A stretch of 10,649 nt of DNA from G020353235 sp035528295 (GCA_035528295.1 DATKYY010000045.1:1-10649); one strand, 5' to 3'; positions 1 through 7,508 are shown, numbered from the stretch's first letter. Made by a program: numbers and translations. The notes: generated by a model not told the origin, from the letters alone.

Positions 1-1
1 T

Positions 2-484
2 AACACTCTATTTAGAGAAGAGCAACTGGGATTTGAACTTAGAGATGGCAAAATAGAGAAAGTAGGCTCTGGATTTATTGATGCTAAAGTCAAAGAAGCA
101 AGATATTTGCTAAAAGAACCAGAATTTAAAGGTGCTGATGAGCACTTTGAGAAAGCTATAAAAGCTCTCAACACCCGACCAAAGCCTGATGTCGAAAATT
201 GCGTGAAAGACGCTGTTGCCGCAATTGAGTCCGTAGGCAGAATTATAGTTGGAGATGAAAAGGCTTTACTTGACGATATCATTAAAGATATGGCTGAAAA
301 GGGTATTATTCCAAAACCTTTAGACCAGACTATACAAAAAATCTACGCTTATCGTGGAGGTCAACCGGGAGTGGCTCACGGATTGGTTGGTGCTTCCAAG
401 GTTACCGTTGATGAGGCTGAGTTTGTGTTGGCTATGTCGGCAGCAATAATAATCTACCTTGTTAAGAAGAGAAAAATATGGTAA
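2..484 (+). CDS. Abortive-infection (AbiJ / STM4504-like) protein, C-terminal part
   Basis: The reading frame is open from base 2, so the gene enters from outside the window and only its last 160 residues are seen. The first 35 (beginning NTLFREEQLGFELRDGKIEK) resemble the middle of STM4504/CBY_0614-type and AbiJ proteins. The rest looks like the Abi_C domain: KDAVAAIESVGRIIVGD at about residues 69-85, then YRGGQPGVAHG with Arg118 and His126. An Arg followed seven residues later by His-Gly is typical of Abi_C proteins and resembles the catalytic motif of HEPN ribonucleases. Members are linked to phage defence by abortive infection, so a toxic RNase role is an inference. The DNA is much more A+T-rich than the genes from 631 onward, which suggests horizontal acquisition. 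The TTG at 107 could be taken as a start but would cut a conserved region in two, so I treat the gene as 5'-truncated by the window edge. Confidence 0.72.
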   Translation, partial: NTLFREEQLGFELRDGKIEKVGSGFIDAKVKEARYLLKEPEFKGADEHFEKAIKALNTRPKPDVENCVKDAVAAIESVGRIIVGDEKALLDDIIKDMAEKGIIPKPLDQTIQKIYAYRGGQPGVAHGLVGASKVTVDEAEFVLAMSAAIIIYLVKKRKIW

Positions 485-550
485 TGAAGCCGATTTCACC
501 GACCACGATTGAACTAAATCAAACCATCTAAACTCTTAATAACAAGGGCA

Positions 551-620
551 AGTAAGAATAGCAACCACAAGTAAGAATAGCAACCACAAGTAAGAATAGC
601 AATCACAACTAAGATTAGAA
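551..620. repeat. 19-bp tandem repeat, about 3.5 copies
   Basis: The unit AGTAAGAATAGCAACCACA occurs at 551-569 and 570-588. It recurs at 589-607 with one change (C to T at 603), followed by a decayed partial copy at 608-620. Copies abut directly without spacers, so this is not a CRISPR array. The repeat ends just before the Shine-Dalgarno of the pyrK-like gene and lies at the junction between A+T-rich and G+C-rich DNA. It could be a slippage-prone microsatellite, a protein-binding array or a remnant of a mobile element. Nothing in the window decides between these. Confidence 0.9.
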
Positions 621-630
621 AGGAATAATT

Positions 631-1410
631 TTGAAGCAAATTATTGCCGATATCGTTGCCAATACTGAAGTTATGCCCGGGGTTTATCGGGTTGAGCTGG
701 ACTCGGCGGAGTTTGAGCCCGCCCAGCCGGGGCAGTTTGCCATGGTGGGGTGCGGGGAGGAGAACCTGCTGCGGCGCCCGATGAGCATTCACCGGCTCAG
801 TAATAAAGCGGGCAGGACGGAACTGGCCCTGCTCTACAAAGTGGTCGGCAAGGGCACCCAATGGCTTTCGGAGCGCCAACCCGGCGAGAAGCTGGATTTG
901 CTCCTGCCGCTGGGTAACGGCTTTAGCATTAATCCCGCCTCATCCAACCTGCTGCTACTGGCCGGCGGCATCGGCATCGCCCCCATTTACTTTCTGGCCC
1001 AGCAAGCGGTAAAAGAGGGGCATTCGGTCAGGCTTATTCTGGGCTCGCAAACCGCCCGCCAGCTCTATCCTCAGAAACTACTTCCCCCCGAAGTTGAGCT
1101 GATTACGGTAACCGAGGACGGCAGCGCCGGCCGGAAAGGCCGGCTCACCGACCACTGGCTGGAATTTATTAGCTCAGCCGACCAGGTCTTTGCCTGCGGG
1201 CCGGTGGCAATGTATGCGGCGATGGCACGCCAGATAAATGGACCTAACCAGAAACCGGTTCATATCTCCCTGGAGGTGAGGATGGGGTGCGGGCTGGGCA
1301 TCTGTTACAGCTGCACCATAAAGACCAAGAGCGGACTGAAGCAGGTCTGCACCGACGGACCGGTCTTTGATTTGGCGGACATCCTCTGGGGGGAACTGGG
1401 GCTGGTCTAA
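631..1410 (+). CDS. pyrK: Dihydroorotate dehydrogenase electron-transfer subunit (PyrK-like)
   Basis: This 259-residue protein has the full PyrK architecture. It comprises an FAD-binding barrel with RRPMSI at 48-53, an NAD-binding region with GGIGIAP at 112-118 and CGP at 189-191, and a C-terminal [2Fe-2S] segment with Cys220, Cys225, Cys228 and Cys240 (CGLGICYSC, then a distal Cys before TDGPVF). In the family it passes electrons between the FMN of dihydroorotate dehydrogenase B and NAD+ in pyrimidine synthesis. The start is TTG at 631, supported by AAAGGA at 619-624. No pyrD lies next to it: upstream is an accessory gene and downstream, seven bases away, is convergent folE. The partner must be elsewhere or this is a related flavin reductase of the same superfamily. 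Length and cysteine spacing favour PyrK. Confidence 0.85.
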   Translation: MKQIIADIVANTEVMPGVYRVELDSAEFEPAQPGQFAMVGCGEENLLRRPMSIHRLSNKAGRTELALLYKVVGKGTQWLSERQPGEKLDLLLPLGNGFSINPASSNLLLLAGGIGIAPIYFLAQQAVKEGHSVRLILGSQTARQLYPQKLLPPEVELITVTEDGSAGRKGRLTDHWLEFISSADQVFACGPVAMYAAMARQINGPNQKPVHISLEVRMGCGLGICYSCTIKTKSGLKQVCTDGPVFDLADILWGELGLV

Positions 1411-1417
1411 ATGAGGA

Positions 1418-1984
1418 CTATCTACCCTGTATCAGCGACAGGAACTCAGTTCGGCTGGCCACTCGCTGACGGAAGGCGCCCCTGATGGCTGAGGTAATCA
1501 CACTGCTCCCCGGCTTCTTGATACCCCGCATCACCATGCACAGGTGTTCTGCTTTTACCACCACCGCCACCCCGTCCGGCTTGAGCCCATCAAAAATGGC
1601 ATCGGCAATCTGAGTGGTCATTCTCTCCTGAATCTGGGGGCGCCGGGCAACGACTTCCACCACCCGCGCCAGCTTGCTGATACCGACCACCCGACCGCTG
1701 GCGTCGGGAATATAGCCGATATGGACAATGCCATAAAAGGGCAGCAGGTGATGCTCGCACATGGAATAAAAGGGGATATCCCGCACGATTACCATCTCGC
1801 GGTGCCCCAGCTCATAGCCGACCGTCAGCTCTTCTTTGGGGTCTTTCCCCATCCCGGTAAAAAGCTCGGCGTACATCTCCGCCATGCGCCTCGGGGTCTC
1901 TCGCAAGCTCTCTCTTTCCGGGTCTTCCCCGATTGCCTTCAGGATAGCGGTTACTGCGGCTTTGATTCCAGCCTCGTCAATCAC
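1418..1984 (-). CDS. folE: GTP cyclohydrolase I (type IA)
   Basis: The enzyme converts GTP to 7,8-dihydroneopterin triphosphate, the entry to tetrahydrofolate and, in some bacteria, to queuosine precursors. The 188 residues match the bacterial type IA core. CEHH at 76-79 and the Cys149 of HLCM supply the zinc ligands (Cys76, His79, Cys149), and His78 and His147 occupy the catalytic histidine positions. The GxxKLxRVV-type stretch GISKLARVV follows at 101-109. It begins at GTG (1984), five bases after a strong AAGGAGG (1990-1996). It is the last gene of the minus-strand block, 21 bases after thrC, and its stop lies seven bases from the convergent pyrK stop. The N-terminal extension is short compared with the E. 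coli protein, as in many type IA enzymes. Confidence 0.96.
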   Translation of the reverse strand: MIDEAGIKAAVTAILKAIGEDPERESLRETPRRMAEMYAELFTGMGKDPKEELTVGYELGHREMVIVRDIPFYSMCEHHLLPFYGIVHIGYIPDASGRVVGISKLARVVEVVARRPQIQERMTTQIADAIFDGLKPDGVAVVVKAEHLCMVMRGIKKPGSSVITSAIRGAFRQRVASRTEFLSLIQGR

Positions 1985-1989
1985 GCCTG

Positions 1990-1996
1990 CCTCCTT
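1990..1996 (-). promoter_or_regulatory. Shine-Dalgarno of folE
   Basis: AAGGAGG on the minus strand ends five bases before the GTG at 1984. It fixes this non-ATG start and suggests strong independent translation of folE within the operon. Confidence 0.85.
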
Positions 1997-2005
1997 GTAA
2001 TACTA

Positions 2006-3058
2006 TTAACCCCAGCCCAAAGCCTTTTCTACTGCGGCTAAATCAGCCGGCAGCTCAACGGGCGGCTGGGCACTCTTCAGGGCGGTATCCGGGTCTTTCA
2101 GCCCGGTGCCGGTGATAATACCGACCACCCTCTTCCGGGAAAAGTCCATACCCTGCCCGGCAAGCTTTATCAAGCCAGCCAGTGAAGCCGCCGAAGCCGG
2201 CTCACCAAAGATACCGGCCCGCCCCGCCAGCAACTGGTAGGCGGACAGGATTTCATCATCACTGACCATATCAATCACGCCCCCCGATTCATCACGGGCG
2301 GCCACTGCTTTCTGCCAGCTGGCAGGGTTGCCGATTCTTATCGCCGTCGCCACCGTCTGGGGTGCTTCCACCACCTGACCGCGGACAATGGGCGCTGCCC
2401 CCTCCGCCTGAAAGCCCATCATCCTGGGCTTAATTTTGGCTTTGCCCGCCGCAAAGTATTCCCCAAAGCCCTTCCAGTAGGCAGTGATATTACCGGCATT
2501 GCCCACCGGAATAAAGAGATAGTCGGGGGCTCCACCCAGTATGTCAATAATCTCAAAGGCAGCCGTCTTCTGCCCCTCTATGCGGTGGGGATTGAGCGAG
2601 TTGACCAGAGTAACCGGGTGCCGCTCGGCCAGACGGCGCACTATCTGCAGCGCCTGGTCAAAATTGCCGTCAATGGCGATAATTTTGGCCCCGTAAATGA
2701 TAGCCTGAGCCAGCTTGCCCAGGGCAATATTGCCGCCGGGCACGACCACGATGGCGTTAAGCCCGCAGTAGGCAGCATAGGCTGCCGCTGAGGCACTGGT
2801 GTTACCGGTTGAAGCACAGATTACCGCCTGGCTGCCCCCCTCCACCGCTTTAGCCACCGCCACCACCATGCCCCGGTCCTTAAAGGAACCAGTCGGGTTA
2901 CACCCCTCAAGCTTGAGATAGAGCTCGCCGCAGCCGGTCTCTGCTTCCAGCTGGCGACACCTGACCAGGGGGGTATCACCCTCACCCAGGGAAAATATCG
3001 GCGTCTGCGCCGTAATCGGCAGGAAGCCTTTATATCTATTCAGGACACCAGGTTTCAT
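2006..3058 (-). CDS. thrC: Threonine synthase
   Basis: A PLP enzyme that converts O-phosphohomoserine to threonine and phosphate. From the ATG at 3058 the protein has 350 residues. GDTPLV at 27-32 and GSFKDRG at 57-63 (Schiff-base Lys60) are followed by ASTGNTSASAAAYAA and by the phosphate-binding loop PVGNAGN. These are hallmarks of the shorter, Bacillus-like threonine synthases. A TTG at 3070 would add four residues, but GAGG at 3065-3068 lies six bases before the ATG, so I place the start at 3058. The stop of hom is one base upstream, which implies translational coupling of two enzymes of the same pathway. The homoserine kinase thrB is not in the window. Confidence 0.95.
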   Translation of the reverse strand: MKPGVLNRYKGFLPITAQTPIFSLGEGDTPLVRCRQLEAETGCGELYLKLEGCNPTGSFKDRGMVVAVAKAVEGGSQAVICASTGNTSASAAAYAAYCGLNAIVVVPGGNIALGKLAQAIIYGAKIIAIDGNFDQALQIVRRLAERHPVTLVNSLNPHRIEGQKTAAFEIIDILGGAPDYLFIPVGNAGNITAYWKGFGEYFAAGKAKIKPRMMGFQAEGAAPIVRGQVVEAPQTVATAIRIGNPASWQKAVAARDESGGVIDMVSDDEILSAYQLLAGRAGIFGEPASAASLAGLIKLAGQGMDFSRKRVVGIITGTGLKDPDTALKSAQPPVELPADLAAVEKALGWG

Positions 3059-3059
3059 A

Positions 3060-4358
3060 TTAAACCTCAACCCGAACGAAGTTGCTGATTTCTTTGACCA
3101 CAGCCAGGCGTTCCAGTTTGGCCAGAGCCTTTTGCATCGCCGCCTCTTTGGCCGGGTGGGTCATAATGACGAGTTCGGCAGTCTGAGTGGCGCTATCCGC
3201 CCACTTCTGGATAACCGAGGAAATACTGATTAGATTGTCACCCAGTATCTTGGCTATCTTAGCCAGCACCCCGGCCTGGTCGGTGACATTCAGCCTGAGG
3301 TAGTAGCGGGTCTCAAGTTCAGACATGGGCCTGATCCGCTTACCCGGTTCCAGGCTCCACCGGGCCCGGCTGCCGACGCCAAGACCGATATCACGGGCGG
3401 CCGACACGATATCAGCGATAACGGCACTGCTGGTGGGCAGGGCGCCGGCACCCTCGCCGAAGAAGAGCACCTGCCCGACCAGGTCACCCTCCACCAGAAC
3501 CGCGTTGTAGACACCCTCAACCTTGGCCAGGAGGGCATCCTGGGGTATGAAAACGGGGTGTACCCGGACTTCAATCGACTCATCGCTTTGCTTGGCGATG
3601 GCGAGCAGCTTGATGGCAAACCCCAGCTCATGAGCATACTGGAAGTCACGGCTGTCAAGCCGGGAAATCCCCTCCCGATAGACATCCTGAGGCCGGACCT
3701 GACTGCGAAAGGCTAAAGAAGCCAGAATAGCCAGCTTGTAGCTGGCATCTATCCCCTCGATATCATTGACCGGGTTAGCCTCGGCATAGCCCAGCTCCTG
3801 GGCTTTGCTCAGTGCCGAGGCGAAATCAACGCCCTCTTTGGCCATGCGGGTCAGAATATAGTTGGTCGTCCCGTTAATTATGGCGTAAATCCCCTTTATC
3901 TGATTGGCAATCAGGTCATCCTGAAAGGGAGCGATAAGGGGAATGCCCCCGCCAACACTGGCTTCAAAGTGAAGCCCGACGCCGTGCTGCTCCGCCAGGG
4001 CAAGCAGCCTCACCCCGTGCTTGGCAATCACCTCTTTGTTGGCGGTAACCACATGCCGGCCACCGGCCAGGGCTCTTTCCAAGTAGCTTAAGGCCGGCTC
4101 CTCGCCGCCGATGGTCTCAACAACGATATCTATCTCCGGATTGGCCAGAAACTGGTCATCATCAGTGGTAATGAGCTTGGGGTCTATGCCCATTTTCCGT
4201 GCCTGGGCTATATCCGGCTCTATCAGCTTTAGCTGGCGCAGGACAAGCGGGCAGCCTACCTGCTCACTGAGCAACTCTGCCTTTTCCAGCAGGGTGCTGA
4301 CTACCTGCCGGCCCACCACCCCCAGCCCGGTCAATCCGATGCCGATACTCTTTTTCAT
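3060..4358 (-). CDS. hom: Homoserine dehydrogenase with C-terminal ACT domain
   Basis: It reduces aspartate semialdehyde to homoserine with NAD(P)H, the branch point to threonine and methionine. The 432-residue protein has a Rossmann motif GLTGLGVVG at 8-16, VTANKEV around Lys108, the catalytic-domain segments EASVGGGIP (132-140) and INGTTNYI (161-168), and GIDASYK with the catalytic pair Asp204 and Lys208. A C-terminal ACT domain (about 352-430, YYLRLNVTDQAGVLAKIAKI) is the site where threonine usually exerts feedback inhibition. An ATG at 4370 would add four residues (MGGE). I prefer 4358 because it matches the usual N-terminus, although its purine-rich run sits very close to the ATG, so the start is uncertain by 12 bases. 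It follows the foldase gene closely and precedes thrC by one base. Confidence 0.95.
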   Translation of the reverse strand: MKKSIGIGLTGLGVVGRQVVSTLLEKAELLSEQVGCPLVLRQLKLIEPDIAQARKMGIDPKLITTDDDQFLANPEIDIVVETIGGEEPALSYLERALAGGRHVVTANKEVIAKHGVRLLALAEQHGVGLHFEASVGGGIPLIAPFQDDLIANQIKGIYAIINGTTNYILTRMAKEGVDFASALSKAQELGYAEANPVNDIEGIDASYKLAILASLAFRSQVRPQDVYREGISRLDSRDFQYAHELGFAIKLLAIAKQSDESIEVRVHPVFIPQDALLAKVEGVYNAVLVEGDLVGQVLFFGEGAGALPTSSAVIADIVSAARDIGLGVGSRARWSLEPGKRIRPMSELETRYYLRLNVTDQAGVLAKIAKILGDNLISISSVIQKWADSATQTAELVIMTHPAKEAAMQKALAKLERLAVVKEISNFVRVEV

Positions 4359-4376
4359 TTCTCCCCCCATTTTACT

Positions 4377-5648
4377 CTAGTCCTGGAGAGCTCGCTCTAC
4401 TGCCCACATCTTTTGCTTATTATCAAGGTAACTTTCCACCATGTTGGTCTCGTCAGCTAGAAGCTCCGAGATCCAGTCATCCAGAGCCTTGGCTTTCAGC
4501 AAGTCCCTATCAAACGGCTCAAGCGGCCGGTTCTCATCTCTTTCAACGACCTTGATTAACCAGTAGCCTCCCTTGGTGAAAATAGTCTCGTCCCGCAGCG
4601 GCTCACTCAGCTCCTGCAGCTCAAGCTCCGGGCCAAAGACGGCCTTGTCAAAGACCTCGGTCAACTTACCCGGCGCCACTGACTTCAGGAACCCTTTGTT
4701 GCCTACGGCAAGCTGGGAGTACTCCTCAGCCATCTGGGCAAAAGCCCCGCCTATATCCCCACCTGCTTCCAGCTTAGCTCTTACTTCATCAGCTTCCTGT
4801 CGGCTACTCAGCACCAAGGCCTGGACAGCCGCATCCTTCATGTCCTCGTCTCGTTCCATGACCTGAATCAACCAGTAACCCACCTCTTTGGTCAGGTCTT
4901 CATCATATACCGGCTCGCTCAACACGCCGACTTCAGCGCTGAAGGCATATTCATCAACCACCGAAGTCCCTAATAGTATAGTCAAGATGCCCCTGGGAAG
5001 CCAACCCAGGTCACCTTCTTTGTCCCGGGAGAAGCTCTCCAGGGAAAGCTCACTAGCGAGGTCGGTAAAGGCTTCCCATCTCTCCAGCCTGGCCTCAACC
5101 TCTATTGTCTGGTTCTCGCTTTCCAGGAACATCGCCATTATGTGCCTCTGCTCACCGTAAAGTGGCACCTGCTTCTCAAAATACTCATCACGCAATTTGG
5201 TAATTAACAGCTCCGGCCTGACCAAATCCCGGTATTCCCGGCTTAAGAGCAGGTTCCGCCTGGCAAGCTCGGCATCAACCACATTATCGCTCACGGTTAC
5301 GCCCACCTTCTCCGCTGCCTGTCTAACGAGTTCACTTTGCTGAATAACCTTTGCCACCTCATCAGTCAGGGCAAGCAAATTTTCAGCAGATTGACCCTCC
5401 CCATATAATTTAAGCACCCTTATATAGTAATTCATGTCATATTCGGTATCATTTACCCTGATTACCGTTTCGTGCCGCGGTCGGTAATCACCAAGATACC
5501 ACCCCACCCCAACCAGGATGACAACCAGGGCGATAATAATAATACCGGCCGTAGTAATAATACGGCGCCTTCTTTCCTGCTGCCGCCGGTGGGAAAGCTG
5601 GCGCCGGGTAAGTTCACGTCCCGGCTTCTCCACATTCTTCTTTACCAA
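4377..5648 (-). CDS. Membrane-anchored SurA/PrsA-like foldase with tandem parvulin domains
   Basis: The 423-residue protein begins with a very basic cytoplasmic tail (RRQLSHRRQQERRRR, 15-29) and one hydrophobic span (about 30-52), giving a single-pass topology with the bulk outside the cell. A SurA-N-like helical region covers about 60-165. Two parvulin-type domains follow, at about 167-266 and 274-371. Each ends in the repeated motif GYWLI.V.ERDE and contains an E..S.EP.-like strand. Domain one keeps the RHI histidine (His169), while domain two has VQALV there, so only the first looks potentially catalytic. The likely job is folding or quality control of exported proteins. The start is TTG (5648), with GAGGGG about seven bases upstream. 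Its stop lies a few bases before hom, an unrelated function, so the linkage may be only transcriptional. Confidence 0.85.
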   Translation of the reverse strand: MVKKNVEKPGRELTRRQLSHRRQQERRRRIITTAGIIIIALVVILVGVGWYLGDYRPRHETVIRVNDTEYDMNYYIRVLKLYGEGQSAENLLALTDEVAKVIQQSELVRQAAEKVGVTVSDNVVDAELARRNLLLSREYRDLVRPELLITKLRDEYFEKQVPLYGEQRHIMAMFLESENQTIEVEARLERWEAFTDLASELSLESFSRDKEGDLGWLPRGILTILLGTSVVDEYAFSAEVGVLSEPVYDEDLTKEVGYWLIQVMERDEDMKDAAVQALVLSSRQEADEVRAKLEAGGDIGGAFAQMAEEYSQLAVGNKGFLKSVAPGKLTEVFDKAVFGPELELQELSEPLRDETIFTKGGYWLIKVVERDENRPLEPFDRDLLKAKALDDWISELLADETNMVESYLDNKQKMWAVERALQD

Positions 5649-5724
5649 ACTTAAGCCCCTCTCTAGTAAAACATCGGCTTCCTGCCATTCTGGGCTAGCC
5701 GGTTCTTAACGGCTGGAAAAGAGT

Positions 5725-5750
5725 AAAGCCCTATGGTCTGACTAGGCTTT
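5725..5750 (-). terminator. Candidate intrinsic terminator overlapping the mobB stop
   Basis: On the minus strand AAAGCCTA pairs with TAGGGCTTT (eight base pairs with one bulged G) around a nine-base loop. It is followed by ACTCTTTTCC, a moderately T-rich tail. The mobB stop codon lies in the ascending arm. If active it would end an mrp-mobB transcript and set apart the foldase-hom-thrC-folE part. The tail is broken by C residues, so termination may be weak or absent. Confidence 0.35.
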
Positions 5751-6386
5751 CCTCCTCAGAAAAATATCAATGCTTTTTATCTTCCCCACCCCCCTCAGTG
5801 AAGCCGCCATACCCATCAGGATATTGCGGATGATTTCCTCAGGGAATGGGCTCAGGGAGATGGGGGAACCATTTACATAGAGCGAGAGCAACTCGCCCTC
5901 CCGCTTTATAAAGCTCTCTTCCAGAAAGTCAGCCAGACCCTTAACCTCATCAAAAGAGAACTGCTTGACCTTGGCTCCAGCCGGTTCATCAGTGACCATA
6001 GCCACCAGCCCCCGCAGCTCTCCCAGGGGTGCACCGGCTTCCCGGCGGTGGGTCTCTATCTTGGGCGCATCACCATTCTTGAAACCCTCGGTCAGAATAA
6101 TATCGTAGTCCCCGCCCAGGAGGCGGGCTACCTCATCAAGAGATGGCTCGGCGCCAACCGGTTTGATTAATACCAGCCGGTTGGGAGAACTAATAACCGT
6201 CGCGTCGCTGCCGGCTTGAATGTGGTGCCAGCTGTCTTTCTCCGGTTCATCAAAGCTTATATCCTGGGGGACATGCTTGACGGTAGCCACTCGATAGCCC
6301 CTTGACTTTAACTCCGCAATCAGCTTCTGGATAAGAAATGTCTTTCCTGATTTTGATTTACCTACGATTGAAATTAAAGGGGACAT
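5742..6386 (-). CDS. mobB: Molybdopterin-guanine dinucleotide biosynthesis protein B
   Basis: MobB is a P-loop GTPase that assists attachment of GMP to molybdopterin when the dinucleotide form of the molybdenum cofactor is made. From ATG 6386 the protein has 214 residues. It has a Walker A motif GKSKSGKT at 9-16, VKHVP around 36-40, the family segment DSWHHIQAGSD at 51-61, and ILTEGFK at 97-103 followed by APKIETHR. About 50 C-terminal residues (LYVNGSPISLSPF and an IxxILMGMAASLRGV helix) form an extension, which I recall from other anaerobe MobB proteins. A GTG at 6425 would lengthen it by 13 residues, but AAGGAGG at 6397-6403 falls inside that extension and points to 6386. It lies 70 bases after mrp. 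The gene implies molybdo- or tungsto-enzymes elsewhere in the genome. Confidence 0.92.
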   Translation of the reverse strand: MSPLISIVGKSKSGKTFLIQKLIAELKSRGYRVATVKHVPQDISFDEPEKDSWHHIQAGSDATVISSPNRLVLIKPVGAEPSLDEVARLLGGDYDIILTEGFKNGDAPKIETHRREAGAPLGELRGLVAMVTDEPAGAKVKQFSFDEVKGLADFLEESFIKREGELLSLYVNGSPISLSPFPEEIIRNILMGMAASLRGVGKIKSIDIFLRRKA

Positions 6387-6396
6387 CCCCGACCTA

Positions 6397-6403
6397 CCTC
6401 CTT
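6397..6403 (-). promoter_or_regulatory. Shine-Dalgarno that sets the mobB start
   Basis: AAGGAGG on the minus strand lies ten bases before ATG 6386 and within the 13-codon extension that a GTG at 6425 would give. The spacing is slightly long, but there is no comparable site before the GTG. Confidence 0.6.
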
Positions 6404-6446
6404 CTTTCTTTCCGACTCGTGCCACCCCACGCTGACCAGCGCTGAC

Positions 6447-6465
6447 GATAAGCCGGCTACTTATC
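6447..6465 (-). other. Short inverted repeat over the mrp stop codon
   Basis: GATAAG and CTTATC (six base pairs) flank a seven-base loop that contains the TAG stop of mrp. There is no T tract after it, so it is not a convincing terminator. It may act as a stabilising or processing hairpin in the 70-base mrp-mobB gap, or be chance. Confidence 0.3.
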
Positions 6466-7467
6466 CGACGCCGCCTGAGATAGCATTTGAATTATACTTT
6501 GCGCCATAAAAGCAAACGACTCAGAGCTATAACTTTCTATGTTACCTTCATCACAGAGCTTGGCCAGCTCAGGGTCTATGGGCAGCTGCCCCAGCAGCGG
6601 GGCGCTGGCCGTCTGGGCCATCTTCTGTGCTTTACTCTTACCAAAGAGCTCAATCCGCTTATTTATCTCGGGTATATACAGATAGCTCATATTCTCGACC
6701 ACTCCCACGATGGGCTTGCTCATTCTCTGCGCCATGTTTACCGCTTTTCTGACTATCATAGCGGTTAAGTCCTGAGGGGTGAAAACAATGATTACCCCCG
6801 ATACCGGGATTGATTGCAGCACGGTAAGTGAGGCGTCCGCCGTGCCCGGCGGCACATCCACCACCAGATAATCAAGCTTCCCCCAGACCACATCCTGCCA
6901 GAACTGGGTAATCGCCTTAGAAAGCAGCGGACCACGCCAGATAACCGCGGTATCCTCCTCGGGCAAAAGCAGATTCATTGATATAACCTCAATCCCCGTC
7001 CTTGATACTACGGGGAGAATCCCGCTGTGGCTGCCACTCGCCCGGGTGGCGATACCGAACATCCGGGGGATACTGGGACCGGTAATATCGGCATCCAAAA
7101 TGCCCACTTCCAAACCCTGGCGCTTTAAGGCAATCGCCATCAGACCGGACACCAGGGACTTACCCACTCCCCCCTTGCCGCTCATTATGGCCACGACATA
7201 GTTAATCTGGTTTATCTCGGATGGCCTGACCTCGACAAATTCTACCTCCACCCCACCCACATCAGGGAGCTTGGCCACCGCCTCCTGCGCTCTGGCTTTC
7301 ACCTGAGCCTGAGCCTCATTACTGAGAGCGGTTGACGCCAGTGTGATTTTAACCTTTTTCCCGGAGATGGCGACGCCACGCACCAGGTTCAGCTTTTCCA
7401 GGTTACGCGTCGCCCCGGGCACCACCACCTCTTTAAGGCACTTTCTCACCTTCGCTTCAGTTACCAT
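6457..7467 (-). CDS. mrp: Mrp/ApbC-family P-loop ATPase with N-terminal MIP18-like domain, CxxC absent
   Basis: Mrp/ApbC proteins are ATPases that carry and deliver Fe-S clusters. The 336 residues contain an N-terminal MIP18/DUF59-like domain (about 5-80) and a deviant Walker A ATPase (SGKGGVGKS, 96-104, signature Lys98 and P-loop Lys103). DADITGPSIPRMFG at 125-138, DVPPGTAD at 204-211 and VENMSY at 257-262 follow. In typical members VENMSYF is followed by a CPxC motif that binds a bridging cluster. Here the matching residues are Ile265-Pro-Glu-Ile268, and the only cysteines in the protein are Cys10 and Cys305. The DPEL-like motif of the MIP18 domain also reads VPGATRNL. The ATPase seems intact, so this may be a non-cluster-binding paralogue. 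It starts at ATG 7467 after a G-rich stretch and heads the minus-strand block with its own promoter. Confidence 0.9.
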   Translation of the reverse strand: MVTEAKVRKCLKEVVVPGATRNLEKLNLVRGVAISGKKVKITLASTALSNEAQAQVKARAQEAVAKLPDVGGVEVEFVEVRPSEINQINYVVAIMSGKGGVGKSLVSGLMAIALKRQGLEVGILDADITGPSIPRMFGIATRASGSHSGILPVVSRTGIEVISMNLLLPEEDTAVIWRGPLLSKAITQFWQDVVWGKLDYLVVDVPPGTADASLTVLQSIPVSGVIIVFTPQDLTAMIVRKAVNMAQRMSKPIVGVVENMSYLYIPEINKRIELFGKSKAQKMAQTASAPLLGQLPIDPELAKLCDEGNIESYSSESFAFMAQSIIQMLSQAASDK

Positions 7468-7508
7468 GGCTCGCCCCCTATTTTAATGAATGTTACCTGC
7501 TGACTATC

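Noticed and set aside
551..607. Possible CRISPR array.
   Set aside because: The repeat copies are contiguous with no spacers, and no cas gene is nearby.
514..879. Minus-strand frame coding a hydrophobic C-terminus through the tandem repeat.
   Set aside because: It overlaps the start of pyrK antisense, and its hydrophobic stretch is produced by translating the 19-bp repeat and A+T-rich DNA. No ribosome site or known family fits.
1544..2041. Plus-strand 165-codon frame opposite folE.
   Set aside because: It is the antisense shadow of a well-supported GTP cyclohydrolase gene and has a low-complexity, unfamiliar translation.
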